In this document: one piece after another, positions 29,810 through 38,457 of the stretch | Layout: every line of letters begins with the position of its first letter | Numbering within the stretch: position 1 is the first letter of the stretch | Source of the DNA: Microvirga sp. | GTDB lineage: Bacteria; Pseudomonadota; Alphaproteobacteria; Rhizobiales; Beijerinckiaceae | Length of the DNA stretch: 64,000 nucleotides | Direction: 5' to 3' | Assembly: GCA_022241475.1 (NCBI GenBank) | Contig: JAKOMT010000006.1 | Location: 73,780-137,779 of the forward strand | Notes under the pieces: model-generated | What the model was told of the DNA's origin: nothing | What the model saw: only the letters and a program-made list of their open reading frames with translations | The model's database searches: none | Made by a program: the position numbers and the translations under genes

Positions 29810-30607
29810 TCAGAGGACGACGACGCGCGCGCCGACCCGAACCCGTCCGTAAAGGTCGATGACGTCGTCGTTCATCATCCTGATGCAACCGGAGGACATG
29901 GCGTGGCCGATGGTGTGCGGCTCGTTCGTGCCATGGATGCGGTAGAGCGTGGCGCCGAGATAGAGCGCCCGGGCGCCGAGCGGATTGTCCGGGCCGCCGG
30001 CCATGAAGGCGGGCAATTCCGGCTGGCGGCGGCGCATCGATTCCGGCGGACGCCAGTCCGGCCACTCGGCCTTGCGGCTGATTCGCTGCGATCCCTTCCA
30101 GGAAAAACCCTCGCGACCGACGCCGACGCCGTAGCGTACGGCCCGCCCGCCTTCCTGCACGAAATACAGGAAGCGGTTGCGCGTATCGACGACGATCGTA
30201 CCGGGCGCCTCGCTGCCCTGATAGGCGACGACCTGACGGCTGAAGCGCGGATCGACTCCCTGTCCACGCGAGACCGGCTGGAATATCCCGGCCGTGCGCT
30301 CCCGGCTCGCCGATCCGGCGCGCTGTCCCGGCGCAATCTCGGCGGGGATGACGGACGGGATCACCTGTTGCGAACGATTGGAGCCGCCACTCCGGGGTTC
30401 GACCGGAGGCGGAGCGGAGTACGCGCGCGGGGACGGGTCGCGCCCGGTGAGCAGGAGTTCGATGAACCCGCCGCCGAGACTGGGCGCCGGAGCGCCCGGC
30501 TCGGCGTAGCGGGCGCCGCTCTGGGCGTGCGTCGGCGACGCGCCCGCGGCGAAGGCGAAGCCGGCGGCGAGAAGCGCGCAGGCGAGGGCAGTGCCGATCG
30601 ATCTCAT
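29810..30607 (-). CDS. L,D-transpeptidase (YkuD domain)
   Basis: The 265-residue exported enzyme has a signal peptide ending near SPTHAQS, a proline-rich spacer, and a YkuD catalytic domain whose active site is HGTNEPHTIGHAMSSGCIRM (His and Cys). Such enzymes make 3-3 peptidoglycan cross-links or attach proteins such as outer-membrane beta-barrels to peptidoglycan in Hyphomicrobiales. The start at 30607 is supported by GAGAGG upstream; an alternative Met is at 30640. Confidence 0.92.
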   Translation of the reverse strand: MRSIGTALACALLAAGFAFAAGASPTHAQSGARYAEPGAPAPSLGGGFIELLLTGRDPSPRAYSAPPPVEPRSGGSNRSQQVIPSVIPAEIAPGQRAGSASRERTAGIFQPVSRGQGVDPRFSRQVVAYQGSEAPGTIVVDTRNRFLYFVQEGGRAVRYGVGVGREGFSWKGSQRISRKAEWPDWRPPESMRRRQPELPAFMAGGPDNPLGARALYLGATLYRIHGTNEPHTIGHAMSSGCIRMMNDDVIDLYGRVRVGARVVVL

Positions 30608-31009
30608 CGAAAACCTCTCGAAAAACGAGTGTCGGGCCATAGCCGTCGGAGCGAACGCCGGCGTCGCCCGAACGGACGGCGCGCCAAGCGTTCCCGCAGC
30701 TTTGAGGCCAGTATCGACGCTCGAATTTGAGGAATGCTTTCAGATGGGCGTCGGGCGCGACATTCCATCGACTTTTATCGTTATTGGTTATCGTCTTGTC
30801 TTCATTAATCATGAATGAAATGTAAATTCGCGCGCCCGAGACCGGCGCGCCGGAATGCGCGCAGGCGCAATGCTGTCGCCTCGACGAGCGCTCCAACGCG
30901 TGCTCCGGGCCGCGCCCGAGGCCGCCGACGCGGGACCCGAGTTCACCATATCATAATCAATTGTTGGCAATCATCGTCGATGAAACACAACGGGATTAAT
31001 GGCGGCTCC
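30608..31009. promoter_or_regulatory. 400-base divergent intergenic region
   Basis: Lies between the divergent L,D-transpeptidase and cheZ genes. The stretch 30,730-30,830 and the stretch 30,945-31,000 are AT-rich relative to the rest and probably hold promoters for the two genes. I see no RNA gene, no strong hairpin and no convincing reading frame in it. Confidence 0.4.
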
Positions 31010-31762
31010 ATGTCTTTGACGAACAAACGCTATCGCATCGAGGAAACTCACGGCCCGGACCCCCGCCTGCTCCAGAGGATCGAACATCCCCAACCCGCCG
31101 CGTCCGGCGCGGTCAATGATCCCCGCGTCGACCAGATCCTCGCGATGCTTCAGGAAATGAAGGGGTCCATGGACCCGGCGCTGCGACAATCGGCGGACGT
31201 CGTCGAAGCTTATCGCCGCGAGATCGCGGAGGTGTACGAGCTGCGCCGCGAGCTCGACGCGATGAAGCTCGCGATCACCTCGACCAAGAACGAAATCGCC
31301 TCCATCTATCGCTCGGAGAGCGAGGGCAAGGGCATGCGCCGCGTCGCCGGCGAGCTCGACGCGGTGGTGGGCGCGACCGAGGAGGCGACAAGTTCGATCC
31401 TCTCGGGGCTCGAGGATATCGAGACGCAAGCCAACATGCTGCGCGCCGCCGGGGTCGACAGCGGCAACAACGATCACGTCGGCGCGATTCTCGACCGCGT
31501 CGTCAGCATGTACGAGGCCTGCAACTTCCAGGACCTCACCGGCCAGCGCATCGGAAAGATCGTCAACGTCCTGAAGTTCGTCGAGGAGCGCCTCGACAAG
31601 ATGATCGGCGTCTGGGGCGGTCTAGACGCCTTCAAGGACTTCTCGGCGGACAATCCCGGCCTTGCGACCATCGACGACGAGAAGTCGCTGCTCAACGGAC
31701 CGAAGCTCGAGAGCGACGCCGGCCACGTCGACCAGAACGACATCGACGCGCTTTTCGGCTGA
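31010..31762 (+). CDS. cheZ: CheZ-type protein phosphatase
   Basis: The 250-residue helical protein carries the CheZ catalytic segment EACNFQDLTGQRIGKIVNVL, in which Asp and Gln dephosphorylate CheY-P. The C-terminal end (DQNDIDALFG) is a CheY-binding tail as in known CheZ. It would shorten the chemotaxis signal in the cytoplasm. Other che genes are not in the window. The start is taken at 31010 (MSLTNKRYR); 30980 is in frame and possible. Confidence 0.88.
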   Translation: MSLTNKRYRIEETHGPDPRLLQRIEHPQPAASGAVNDPRVDQILAMLQEMKGSMDPALRQSADVVEAYRREIAEVYELRRELDAMKLAITSTKNEIASIYRSESEGKGMRRVAGELDAVVGATEEATSSILSGLEDIETQANMLRAAGVDSGNNDHVGAILDRVVSMYEACNFQDLTGQRIGKIVNVLKFVEERLDKMIGVWGGLDAFKDFSADNPGLATIDDEKSLLNGPKLESDAGHVDQNDIDALFG

Positions 31763-31829
31763 GTTTTCGCGCCGCTTGCGGGCGCGGGCGAATCGGTTCA
31801 ACCCTCGCCGGGCCACCGGGAGCTCGGCC

Positions 31830-33080
31830 ATGTCGACGGGTGAAACATCGGGTGAAGAGCCCCAGCGCGCCGGACGAAGCCGCGGCGTCGTGGTTACCGC
31901 GCTCGGCGTCGCGCAGATCCTCTCCTGGGGGTCGAGTTTCTACCTCCTCGGCGTGCTCGCGGCCCCCATCGTCGCCGATACCGGCTGGTCGAAGGCGGCC
32001 GTCGTCGGCGGTCTCACCGCCGCGCTCGTGACGGCGGGATTCGCGTCGCCGCGCGTCGGCGGCGCCATTCAGGCGACGGGCGGCCGCCCGGTCCTGATGG
32101 CGGCCTCGCTGCTCCTCGCCGCCGGCCTCGCGGCGCTCTCCTTCGCCCAGAACCTCGCGCAGTATTATCTAGCCTGGATCGTGCTCGGACTCGGCATGGG
32201 CGCGGGGCTCTACGATGCGGCCTTCGCCACGCTCGGGCGCCTCTACGGCTCGAACGCGCGCCAGGCCATCACGACGCTGACCCTGTTCGGCGGATTCGCG
32301 AGCACGGTCGGCTGGCCGACGAGCGCCTTCCTCGTCGAGGCGCTCGGCTGGCGAGGGGCCTGTCTCGCCTACGCCTGCCTCCATCTCGTCGTCACGCTGC
32401 CGCTCGTCGCCCTCGTGCTGCCGCGCGCGCCGGCCGACATCCGCGACGCGCCGCGGCTGTCGCTGGGCGATCTCCTGCGGGGGAGGGGGAGCGCGGGGGG
32501 CGCCCTGCCCCCGGAAGACCGGCTCCTGTTCGGCCTGGTCGCCGCTGGCATGACGAGCGCGATCGTCGCCTCGGCGGTCATCTCGATGCACCTGATGACG
32601 ATCTTGCAGGCGCGGGGCCTCACGCTCGCGGCCGCCGTCGCGCTCGGGGCCCTCGTCGGCCCGAGCCAGGTCGGGGCGCGCCTCGTCGAGACGGTCTTCG
32701 GCCGCCGTTTCCATCCCCTCTGGACTGCGGCGATCTCGGCCGCGCTGACAACGACCGGGGTGGCGATGCTCGCCGCCGGCGCGCCCATCATTTCGCTGTC
32801 GCTCGTCTTCTACGGCGCGGGGCTCGGGATCTACTCCATCGTGCGCGGCTCGCTGCCGCTGGCGCTGTTCGGGCCTTCGCGCTACGCGGCGCTTATGGGC
32901 AAGCTGGCTTTGCCGACGTTGCTCGCGGGCGCGCTCGCGCCGCTCGTGAGCGCCTACGTGATCGACGCCGCCGGTCCCGACGCGCTTCTCGCCGGTCTCG
33001 TCGCGATCTGCCTGCTGCACGCGGTGATCCTCGCCGCCGTCGCGCTCGAGGCGCGCCGGCGTGGACCGCCCGCCGCGTGA
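31830..33080 (+). CDS. MFS transporter
   Basis: A 416-residue major facilitator with about 12 transmembrane helices, beginning VVVTALGVAQILSWGSSFYLLGVLA. The segment SPRVGGAIQATGGRPVLM fills the loop 2-3 position. It resembles the monocarboxylate/MFS_1 group of unknown substrate that is common in Hyphomicrobiales. Located 67 bases after cheZ; no metabolic neighbour points to a substrate. Confidence 0.85.
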   Translation: MSTGETSGEEPQRAGRSRGVVVTALGVAQILSWGSSFYLLGVLAAPIVADTGWSKAAVVGGLTAALVTAGFASPRVGGAIQATGGRPVLMAASLLLAAGLAALSFAQNLAQYYLAWIVLGLGMGAGLYDAAFATLGRLYGSNARQAITTLTLFGGFASTVGWPTSAFLVEALGWRGACLAYACLHLVVTLPLVALVLPRAPADIRDAPRLSLGDLLRGRGSAGGALPPEDRLLFGLVAAGMTSAIVASAVISMHLMTILQARGLTLAAAVALGALVGPSQVGARLVETVFGRRFHPLWTAAISAALTTTGVAMLAAGAPIISLSLVFYGAGLGIYSIVRGSLPLALFGPSRYAALMGKLALPTLLAGALAPLVSAYVIDAAGPDALLAGLVAICLLHAVILAAVALEARRRGPPAA

Positions 33081-33084
33081 GCGC

Positions 33085-33738
33085 TCAGGCGGGTTGGCCG
33101 GTTCCGACGGCGCAGGTCACGCCTGTGCCGCCGAGCCCGCAATAGCCGGCCGGATTTTTGGCCAGATACTGCTGATGCTCCGCTTCGGCGAAATAGAACG
33201 GGCCGGCTTCGAGGATCTCGGTCGTGATCGCGGGGAACCCGCGCTCGGCCAGCGCGCGGGCGTAGGCCTCGCGGCTCGCGATGGCGGCCGCCATCTGCTG
33301 ATCGTCGAAGACGTAAACGCCCGAGCGGTACTGCGTTCCGGAATCGTTGCCCTGGCGCATGCCCTGCGTCGGATCGTGCCCCTCCCAGAACGCGGCGAGG
33401 AGGGTCGCCAGCGGAAGGGCCTCCGGATCGTAGACCACGAGCACGACCTCGTTGTGCCCGGTCATCCCGGAGCAGACCTCGCGATAGGTGGGGTTCGGAG
33501 TATGGCCCGCCGCGTAGCCGACGGCGGTGACGTGAACGCCCGGCAAGCGCCAGAACAGGCGCTCGGCGCCCCAGAAGCAGCCGAGCCCGAACACGATCTT
33601 GCGCGCGCCGTCGGGATAGGGGCCCTTCAGCGGGGCGCCGTTGACGAAATGCGTCGTCGCCGTCGGGATCGGGTCCGGCCTGCCGGGCAGAGCCTCGGCG
33701 GCGGTCGGTATCGTGGACTTCTTGAACAGGCCGAACAT
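33085..33738 (-). CDS. msrA: Peptide-methionine (S)-S-oxide reductase
   Basis: A 217-residue MsrA with the catalytic motif [13 protein letters not shown] (nucleophile Cys) and downstream [19 protein letters not shown]. It repairs oxidised methionine in proteins, with thioredoxin as reductant. The C-terminal pair of glycine-flanked cysteines ([15 protein letters not shown]) provides resolving cysteines. It converges with the MFS gene with four bases between stops. Confidence 0.96.
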   Translation of the reverse strand: MFGLFKKSTIPTAAEALPGRPDPIPTATTHFVNGAPLKGPYPDGARKIVFGLGCFWGAERLFWRLPGVHVTAVGYAAGHTPNPTYREVCSGMTGHNEVVLVVYDPEALPLATLLAAFWEGHDPTQGMRQGNDSGTQYRSGVYVFDDQQMAAAIASREAYARALAERGFPAITTEILEAGPFYFAEAEHQQYLAKNPAGYCGLGGTGVTCAVGTGQPA

Positions 33739-33797
33739 CGCGCGTCTCCTCGCCTCGTGAAGGCGATATGGGGAGGGCGGGGCCGCTCGTCGAGGCG

Positions 33798-34121
33798 TCA
33801 GCGTTCGGTCAGGTAGCCGATCGGCTCGGGAGGCGCGCGGCCGAGCCAGAGCAGAAGCGCGCCGAGAACGAAGGCCACGACGGCCGCAGGCGCGAGCAAC
33901 AGGTTGAGAACCACCGGATCCCAGAGCATGGGATGCACGTGTCGCGTGATGGCGGGCTCCAGCATCGGGAAGGATTCCGGAAAGAGCTGGAAAAGAACCT
34001 GGCCGAGCGGCGTGAAGGAGAGTTCGGCGTTCGCGATCGTGCGCGCGCCGTCCACCACGAAGCCGACGAAGGCCGCGGCGACGAGCAGAAAACCGACGAG
34101 ACGCAACACGAAGCGGATCAT
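33798..34121 (-). CDS. Small conserved two-helix membrane protein
   Basis: A 107-residue protein with an N-terminal helix ([27 protein letters not shown]) and a C-terminal helix ([25 protein letters not shown]), the loop containing [12 protein letters not shown]. The same layout is found in uncharacterised proteins of Bradyrhizobium and relatives. It lies upstream of msrA on the same strand. Function is unknown. The Met at 34121 (MIRFVLR) is the natural start. Confidence 0.7.
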   Translation of the reverse strand: MIRFVLRLVGFLLVAAAFVGFVVDGARTIANAELSFTPLGQVLFQLFPESFPMLEPAITRHVHPMLWDPVVLNLLLAPAAVVAFVLGALLLWLGRAPPEPIGYLTER

Positions 34122-34373
34122 GGGGGCGATGACCTTTTTAATTTTATCGTTTTTTATCGGCCGCGCCGGCCCGCATGACAAGCCCCGAATTCGCCGCATC
34201 CGCGTCCAAAGCCTTTCGGCGCGCGGCGAATCCGGCGTTCGGACGCCCCCGCAGGCGCCGCTTCGGCCGCCCGGCGCCGCGCGACCGCCGCCGAGCGAAG
34301 GGCCGCCGCCGAAATCATCTTGCGCTCACTCACGCATCGGCTATACAGCCGGTCGGTCCGCGAGCGGACCCCC

Positions 34374-34463
34374 GGAGGGGTGGCCGAGTGGTTGAAGGCG
34401 CACGCCTGGAAAGTGTGTATGCGGGAAACCGTATCGAGGGTTCGAATCCCTCTCCCTCCGCCA
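34374..34463 (+). tRNA. tRNA-Ser(GGA)
   Basis: A 90-base class II tRNA with the acceptor stem GGAGGGG paired to its 3' partner, the D-loop segment TGGCCGAGTGGTTGAAGG, the anticodon loop CTGGAAA (anticodon GGA, codons UCC/UCU), a long variable arm and the T-loop GGTTCGAATCC. CCA is encoded. A decayed accessory region starts right after its 3' end, so it may have served as an integration site. Confidence 0.97.
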
Positions 34464-34616
34464 AACAATGCTGATTGCCCTCTATGGCGCGCAATAGAAA
34501 CAGCGCTCCACGTGCCCGACCATGCGGGACAGCTCTCGCCGAAAATGGCCGCCGATTACACGCCAACATCCAGCCCATCCTTCTGCTGTACCCGCTAATT
34601 ATACCACAGAAGTGGA

Positions 34617-34944
34617 ATGGGCGATGTAGTTTACACCACCGTACCGGGTAATATTTCAACGCTCCTTTCAAAAATTAGGCAAGTCGGGGTGCCGCCCAAG
34701 GTCACGAATGCTTGGCTAAAGACCACCGGTTTCAAATCCAGCAATGATGGCTCTCTGGTAGGCGTATTGCGAGTTGCAGGCCTTATTGATGGCAGCGGAG
34801 TGCCAACAGAACGATGGAGTCAATTCCGGGGGGGGGGGCGCAAGGAAATTCTGCGCTTGGCGAGGGTATCCGGCAGGGCTATTCTGAACTTTACGCAGTA
34901 TATCCGGACGCGCACTCGCGTACGAACTCCGACCTAGAGAATGT
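34617..34944 (+). pseudogene. DUF5343-family protein, frameshifted and 3'-truncated
   Basis: The first 75 codons read GVPPKVTNAWLKTTGFKSSND and DGSGVPTERWSQFRG, as in DUF5343 proteins. The family sequence then continues in another frame (ALGEGIRQGYSELYAVYP, DAHSRTNSDLENVF). The switch falls exactly at an 11-G run (34828-34838); nine or twelve G would restore one frame. The frame then meets an IS630 transposase remnant at about 34945, so the C-terminal third is missing. DUF5343 proteins are common in accessory regions and have no assigned function. Base use is less GC-rich than core genes. Confidence 0.7.
34828..34838. repeat. 11-base poly-G tract inside the DUF5343 gene
   Basis: Eleven consecutive G residues at the point where the reading frame shifts. 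Such tracts are prone to slippage in replication and in sequencing. Confidence 0.9.
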
Positions 34945-35073
34945 CTTCAGCTCCGGAAGGCCGCCGAAAGAACCCGCGATGGCCTGTGGTCCACCATCGG
35001 CCTCGCCATCGACCTCTTCGGCCCCCACGAGTGCCAAAACTACTTCGCTGCTGCCGGGTACGATGCAATATGA
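34945..35073 (+). pseudogene. IS630-family transposase, 3' remnant
   Basis: A frame ending TGA at 35071-35073 encodes LRKAAERTRDGLWSTIG, LAIDLFGPHECQNYF and AAAGYDAI, a very good match to the C-terminus of IS630 transposases as I know them. Nothing upstream of about 34945 belongs to the transposase, so only the last 42 codons remain. It directly truncates the DUF5343 gene. No clear terminal inverted repeat is seen. Confidence 0.75.
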
Positions 35074-35239
35074 TCGGAAAATCCTCTAAACTGCGGAGGT
35101 GGCGAGTTGATCGGATCGTCAATCGAAATCTCCGGCCTCTATGGGCGGGTTCGCCAAGGATCGCCTCGGCTCTGAACGCCCGCATCCGGGACGGGCGAAA
35201 GACGCTCCTTCACTGACGAGATATCTCGTCCGGACAGCA

Positions 35240-35623
35240 TCAAATCACCCCCGCGACGTCGGTGCGCGCGAAATCCTCGCCTACATAGAGCAAGCGGCAT
35301 CCATGCTCCTTGGCGACTTCATAGGCGAAGCAGTCCCCGAAATTCAGCGCCGCCGGATGCGCGCCTTTGCCCCAGATTTCGTAGGCGTGCGCGATGCGCC
35401 GCGCCGACGCCGGCGTGACACTGACGACCTCGAAGCCGAGACCTGTGATGAGGCGCTCCATCTCCTCGCGGACATTGCGTCGAGCGGCGACGATCAACGC
35501 CTCCGCCACGGTGCCGGCGGAGATGAGGAGATCGCCCTCGGCCTCCAGCGCTGCGACGCAGGCGTCCGCGCTCGGCTCATTGAGCAAGATCGCCATCAGA
35601 GCCGACGTATCGACCGCCATCAT
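35240..35623 (-). CDS. vapC: VapC-type PIN-domain toxin
   Basis: The 127-residue PIN nuclease has the acidic set of this fold: AVDTSALMAIL (first Asp), GTVAEALIVA (Glu), NFGDCFAYE (Asp) and the final strand LLYVGEDFARTDV (Asp). VapC toxins cleave tRNA or rRNA when their antitoxin is lost. The start codon overlaps the stop of the antitoxin gene by four bases. Confidence 0.92.
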   Translation of the reverse strand: MMAVDTSALMAILLNEPSADACVAALEAEGDLLISAGTVAEALIVAARRNVREEMERLITGLGFEVVSVTPASARRIAHAYEIWGKGAHPAALNFGDCFAYEVAKEHGCRLLYVGEDFARTDVAGVI

Positions 35624-35877
35624 TCGGGCAGGCCGTCATCGCCGTAGAGGAAGTCCTGGCTACGCGCCGCGCTCGGCCCGGCGGCCGCTTTGGCGGCGGC
35701 GGATGCCCGCACAGCGTCAAGAAGCGTCCGTCGGGATTTCCGGTCAGTCGCCGCCTTGATCGGCGCCAGCCGCACGGCGGCGTGGCCGTGACGCGTCAAG
35801 ATGACCTCGTCCCCTGCCTCGGCTCGCCGAACCAGCTCCGTCAACTGCCCCTTGGCTTCTGTCACGGACACTTGCAT
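35620..35877 (-). CDS. vapB: Phd/VapB-type antitoxin
   Basis: The 85-residue protein has a Phd/YefM-type DNA-binding N-terminus (VSVTEAKGQLTELVRRAEAGDEVILTRHGHAAVRLAP) and a basic-to-acidic C-terminal tail that should thread into the toxin (SQDFLYGDDGLPE). It neutralises the PIN toxin and is expected to repress its own promoter together with it. Quoted motif pieces: EAKGQLTEL and ILTRHG. Confidence 0.9.
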   Translation of the reverse strand: MQVSVTEAKGQLTELVRRAEAGDEVILTRHGHAAVRLAPIKAATDRKSRRTLLDAVRASAAAKAAAGPSAARSQDFLYGDDGLPE

Positions 35878-35893
35878 GGCTTGCTCCGATTTG

Positions 35894-35942
35894 GACCATA
35901 TGTCGGTCCGGTCTTGTCTTATTTTTAGACCATTAGGTGGTC
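35894..35942. promoter_or_regulatory. Twin palindromic operators upstream of vapBC
   Basis: Two related imperfect palindromes, GACCATATGTCGGTC (35894-35908) and GACCATTAGGTGGTC (35928-35942), lie 17 and 51 bases upstream of the antitoxin start with AT-rich sequence between. Paired sites of this kind are typical of toxin-antitoxin autorepression. Confidence 0.6.
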
Positions 35943-36665
35943 CATAGCAACGATCTTGCCGATGTGCTCCACGGCTATTTCGGCCTCGGCGAAGTGCCGT
36001 ATGGCTAACCGTCGATCGCCGCTTCGCCCGCCAGAGCGCATTGCTGAGTATAGGATTATTAATTTTCGATTCCTCGGCGACGCGCCTCGCGCCGACGCTC
36101 CATCACGACGACGGGTGATGGACGGCCTCTCCAAGACCGATACCTCCCGATCGGGAACGTTGCAGCGAGACCGACAGAAATTATGCTAACGACAGTATTT
36201 CGAAGAGCATTTCGAGCAACGCCTTCTCCGATGCCGCATACATCGCGCCGTATTTCCTGTCTCTGATTTGGCAGCGATGAAATTGCAGATGAGCCGCGGA
36301 TCAGAGGGGCGATCAGTCTTCTAATTCGACGCAGGCGTTGCGTTTGATAGCATCGAAAAAATCGGAATGTAACCCTTCAATTTCATTCTTTTCGCGATAC
36401 GATGCTCGAAATCGGCTGCGCATCATCGGCGCAGCGGTCTTCGCTTGCTTTCGGCGCAATAGCCATGTTCCGCCGCAACGGCTCCAGGCGGGCCGCGGCC
36501 GAGCTTTGGCCGGAAGCTGGCGGAGCATCCTTTTTCGCGGCGGGTCCGCCCGCTTGCGCCATCGCGAGCCGCCCGCGCATGACGCGTCGCTCGCGCAACC
36601 TTGGCCTTAGGGCTGTCGCCGTCGCAGCCGACTTGCGATCGCGGCTAAAACGGGGACGAACGACA
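35943..36665. other. Gene-poor stretch with decayed coding fragments
   Basis: About 720 bases without an intact gene. At 35944-36009 (+) a frame reads NDLADVLHGYFGLGEVPYG and stops, and at about 36313-36400 (-) a frame reads EIEGLHSDFFDAIKRN ending VELED; both look like 3' ends of lost genes that I cannot name. The last 250 bases before 36666 return to GC-rich composition and probably hold the promoter of the betaine operon. Confidence 0.45.
36181..36300 (-). pseudogene. Possible AbiEi-like antitoxin fragment
   Basis: Thirty-nine codons without a start encode IRDRKYGAMYAASEKALLEMLFEIL and a stop (fragments shown: KYGAMYAASEKALLEML). This resembles the xxASPERALLELL helix region of AbiEi-type antitoxins. 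The match is short and could be accidental. Confidence 0.3.
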
Positions 36666-38378
36666 ATGACGTTGACCACAGGGGCCAAACCCAAATCCGA
36701 CCACGCCCAGCATTACGGCGACGACCCGCTGAAGGTGCGCGAGACGGGCCATTATCAGGCCGAATACGTGAAGAGCTTCGTCGAAAAGTGGGACGAACTG
36801 ATCGACTGGGACGCCCGCGCCACGAGCGAAGGCGACTTCTTCATCGATATTCTGCGTTCGCGCGGCAAGCACAAGGTGCTCGACGTCGCCTGCGGCACCG
36901 GATTCCATTCCGTGCGCCTGCTGCAGGCCGGGTTCGACGTCACCAGCGTCGACGGCAACGCCGCCATGCTGAACCAGGCCTTCGAGAACGCCAAGGACCG
37001 CGACCTGATCCTGAAGCTGACCCATGCCGACTGGCGCTGGCTCAACAAGGACATCCAGGGCAAGTACGACGCGATCATCTGTCTCGGCAACTCGTTCACC
37101 CACCTGTTCGACGAGGCCGATCGCCGCCGGGCGCTGGCGGAATTCTACGCCGCGCTCAAGCACGACGGCATCCTCATCATCGATCAGCGCAACTACGACA
37201 CGATCCTCGACGACGGCTTTTCGTCCAAGCACAAGTATTATTATTGCGGGGATCAGGTGACGGCCGAGCCCGAGCATGTGGACGACGGTCTCGCCCGGTT
37301 CAAATACACATTTCCTGACGGCAGCCGGTACACGCTCAACATGTTCCCGCTGCGCCGAAGCTACATGCACAAGCTTCTGAAGGAATCGGGGTTCCAGCGC
37401 ATCCGCACCTACGGCGACTTCCAGGAGAATTTCGAGGACACGGATCCGGACTTTCTGGTCCATGTCGTCGAAAAGGCGTTTTCGCCAAACCGTCTGCCCG
37501 CCGCCGGCAAGGCCAGGTCGACGGACGCCAAGGGCTCGGACGTCAAGGGCTCGGACGTCAAGACCGTCGCGGCGGTGACGGAGGAGTATTACGACAGCGC
37601 CGAAGCCGACAATTTCTACTTCAACATCTGGGGCGGCGAAGACATCCATATCGGTCTCTACGAGGAGACGAGGGACATCAAGGAAGCCAGTCGCGCCACC
37701 GTCGAGCGAATGGCGGCGATGATCGAGGGCCTGTCGGAGACGACGAGCGTTCTCGACATCGGCGCGGGCTATGGCGGCGCGGCCCGGCATCTGGCGGCGA
37801 AATTCGGCTGCTCGGTCGATTGCCTCAACATCTCCGAGGCGCAGAACGACACGAACCGGTTCCTCAACCGGCGCCAGAACCTCGCTCACCTGATCCAGGT
37901 CTCGCACGGCTCGTTCGAGCAGATCCCGTCGCCCGACGGGAGCCATGACGTCGTCTGGTCGCAGGATGCGATCCTGCATTCGGGCGATCGCCAGCGGGTC
38001 TTCGAGGAGGCCCACCGGGTTCTGAAGTCCGGCGGCCAGCTCATCATGACCGATCCGATGCAGGCCGACGATTGCCCCGCGGGCGTGCTGCAGCCGGTCT
38101 ACGACCGCATTCATCTGCAGAGCCTCGGCTCTTTCGCCTATTATCGCACGATCGCCGACAAGATCGGCTTCGAGCTGCTCGATACGGTCGATTACACGCA
38201 TAATCTGCGCACGCACTATCAGCGCGTGGGCGAGGATCTTCGCCGCGACTACGACCGGCTCGTGAAGGTCTCGAGCAAGGCGTTCGTCGACCGGATGCTG
38301 GTCGGCCTCGAGAACTGGGTCAAGGCCGCCGACAGCGGCTACATGGCCTGGGGCGTCCTCCACTTCCGCAAGCGCTGA
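36666..38378 (+). CDS. Fused glycine/sarcosine N-methyltransferase and dimethylglycine N-methyltransferase
   Basis: A 570-residue protein with two class I SAM-dependent methyltransferase domains. The first (about 15-275; SAM motif [12 protein letters not shown] near residue 71-82) resembles glycine/sarcosine methyltransferases; the second (about 310-570; [15 protein letters not shown] near 361) resembles sarcosine/dimethylglycine methyltransferases. They are joined by a linker with repeats of KGSDV. Together they convert glycine stepwise to glycine betaine with three SAM, an osmoprotectant route known from Actinopolyspora, Halorhodospira and Aphanothece, and fused in the first. metK follows 79 bases later. 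The Met at 36666 starts the conserved part; the 88 codons upstream are non-coding in appearance. Confidence 0.9.
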   Translation: MTLTTGAKPKSDHAQHYGDDPLKVRETGHYQAEYVKSFVEKWDELIDWDARATSEGDFFIDILRSRGKHKVLDVACGTGFHSVRLLQAGFDVTSVDGNAAMLNQAFENAKDRDLILKLTHADWRWLNKDIQGKYDAIICLGNSFTHLFDEADRRRALAEFYAALKHDGILIIDQRNYDTILDDGFSSKHKYYYCGDQVTAEPEHVDDGLARFKYTFPDGSRYTLNMFPLRRSYMHKLLKESGFQRIRTYGDFQENFEDTDPDFLVHVVEKAFSPNRLPAAGKARSTDAKGSDVKGSDVKTVAAVTEEYYDSAEADNFYFNIWGGEDIHIGLYEETRDIKEASRATVERMAAMIEGLSETTSVLDIGAGYGGAARHLAAKFGCSVDCLNISEAQNDTNRFLNRRQNLAHLIQVSHGSFEQIPSPDGSHDVVWSQDAILHSGDRQRVFEEAHRVLKSGGQLIMTDPMQADDCPAGVLQPVYDRIHLQSLGSFAYYRTIADKIGFELLDTVDYTHNLRTHYQRVGEDLRRDYDRLVKVSSKAFVDRMLVGLENWVKAADSGYMAWGVLHFRKR

Positions 38379-38457
38379 GCGCACCCCTTTTCAGAGTTTT
38401 TCCAGACGTTTCCGCGGTCCCGATCGGGGCGCGTCCGGGCATTTCAAGGAGCTACCC

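Noticed and set aside
30591..30818. A 75-codon frame in the region ahead of cheZ
   Set aside because: It starts inside the L,D-transpeptidase gene on the opposite strand and has no family-like sequence or ribosome binding site.
36645..38384. A 579-codon antisense frame opposite the betaine methyltransferase gene
   Set aside because: The sense strand encodes two methyltransferase domains with all SAM motifs. The antisense product matches no family I know and is biased by codon structure of the sense gene.
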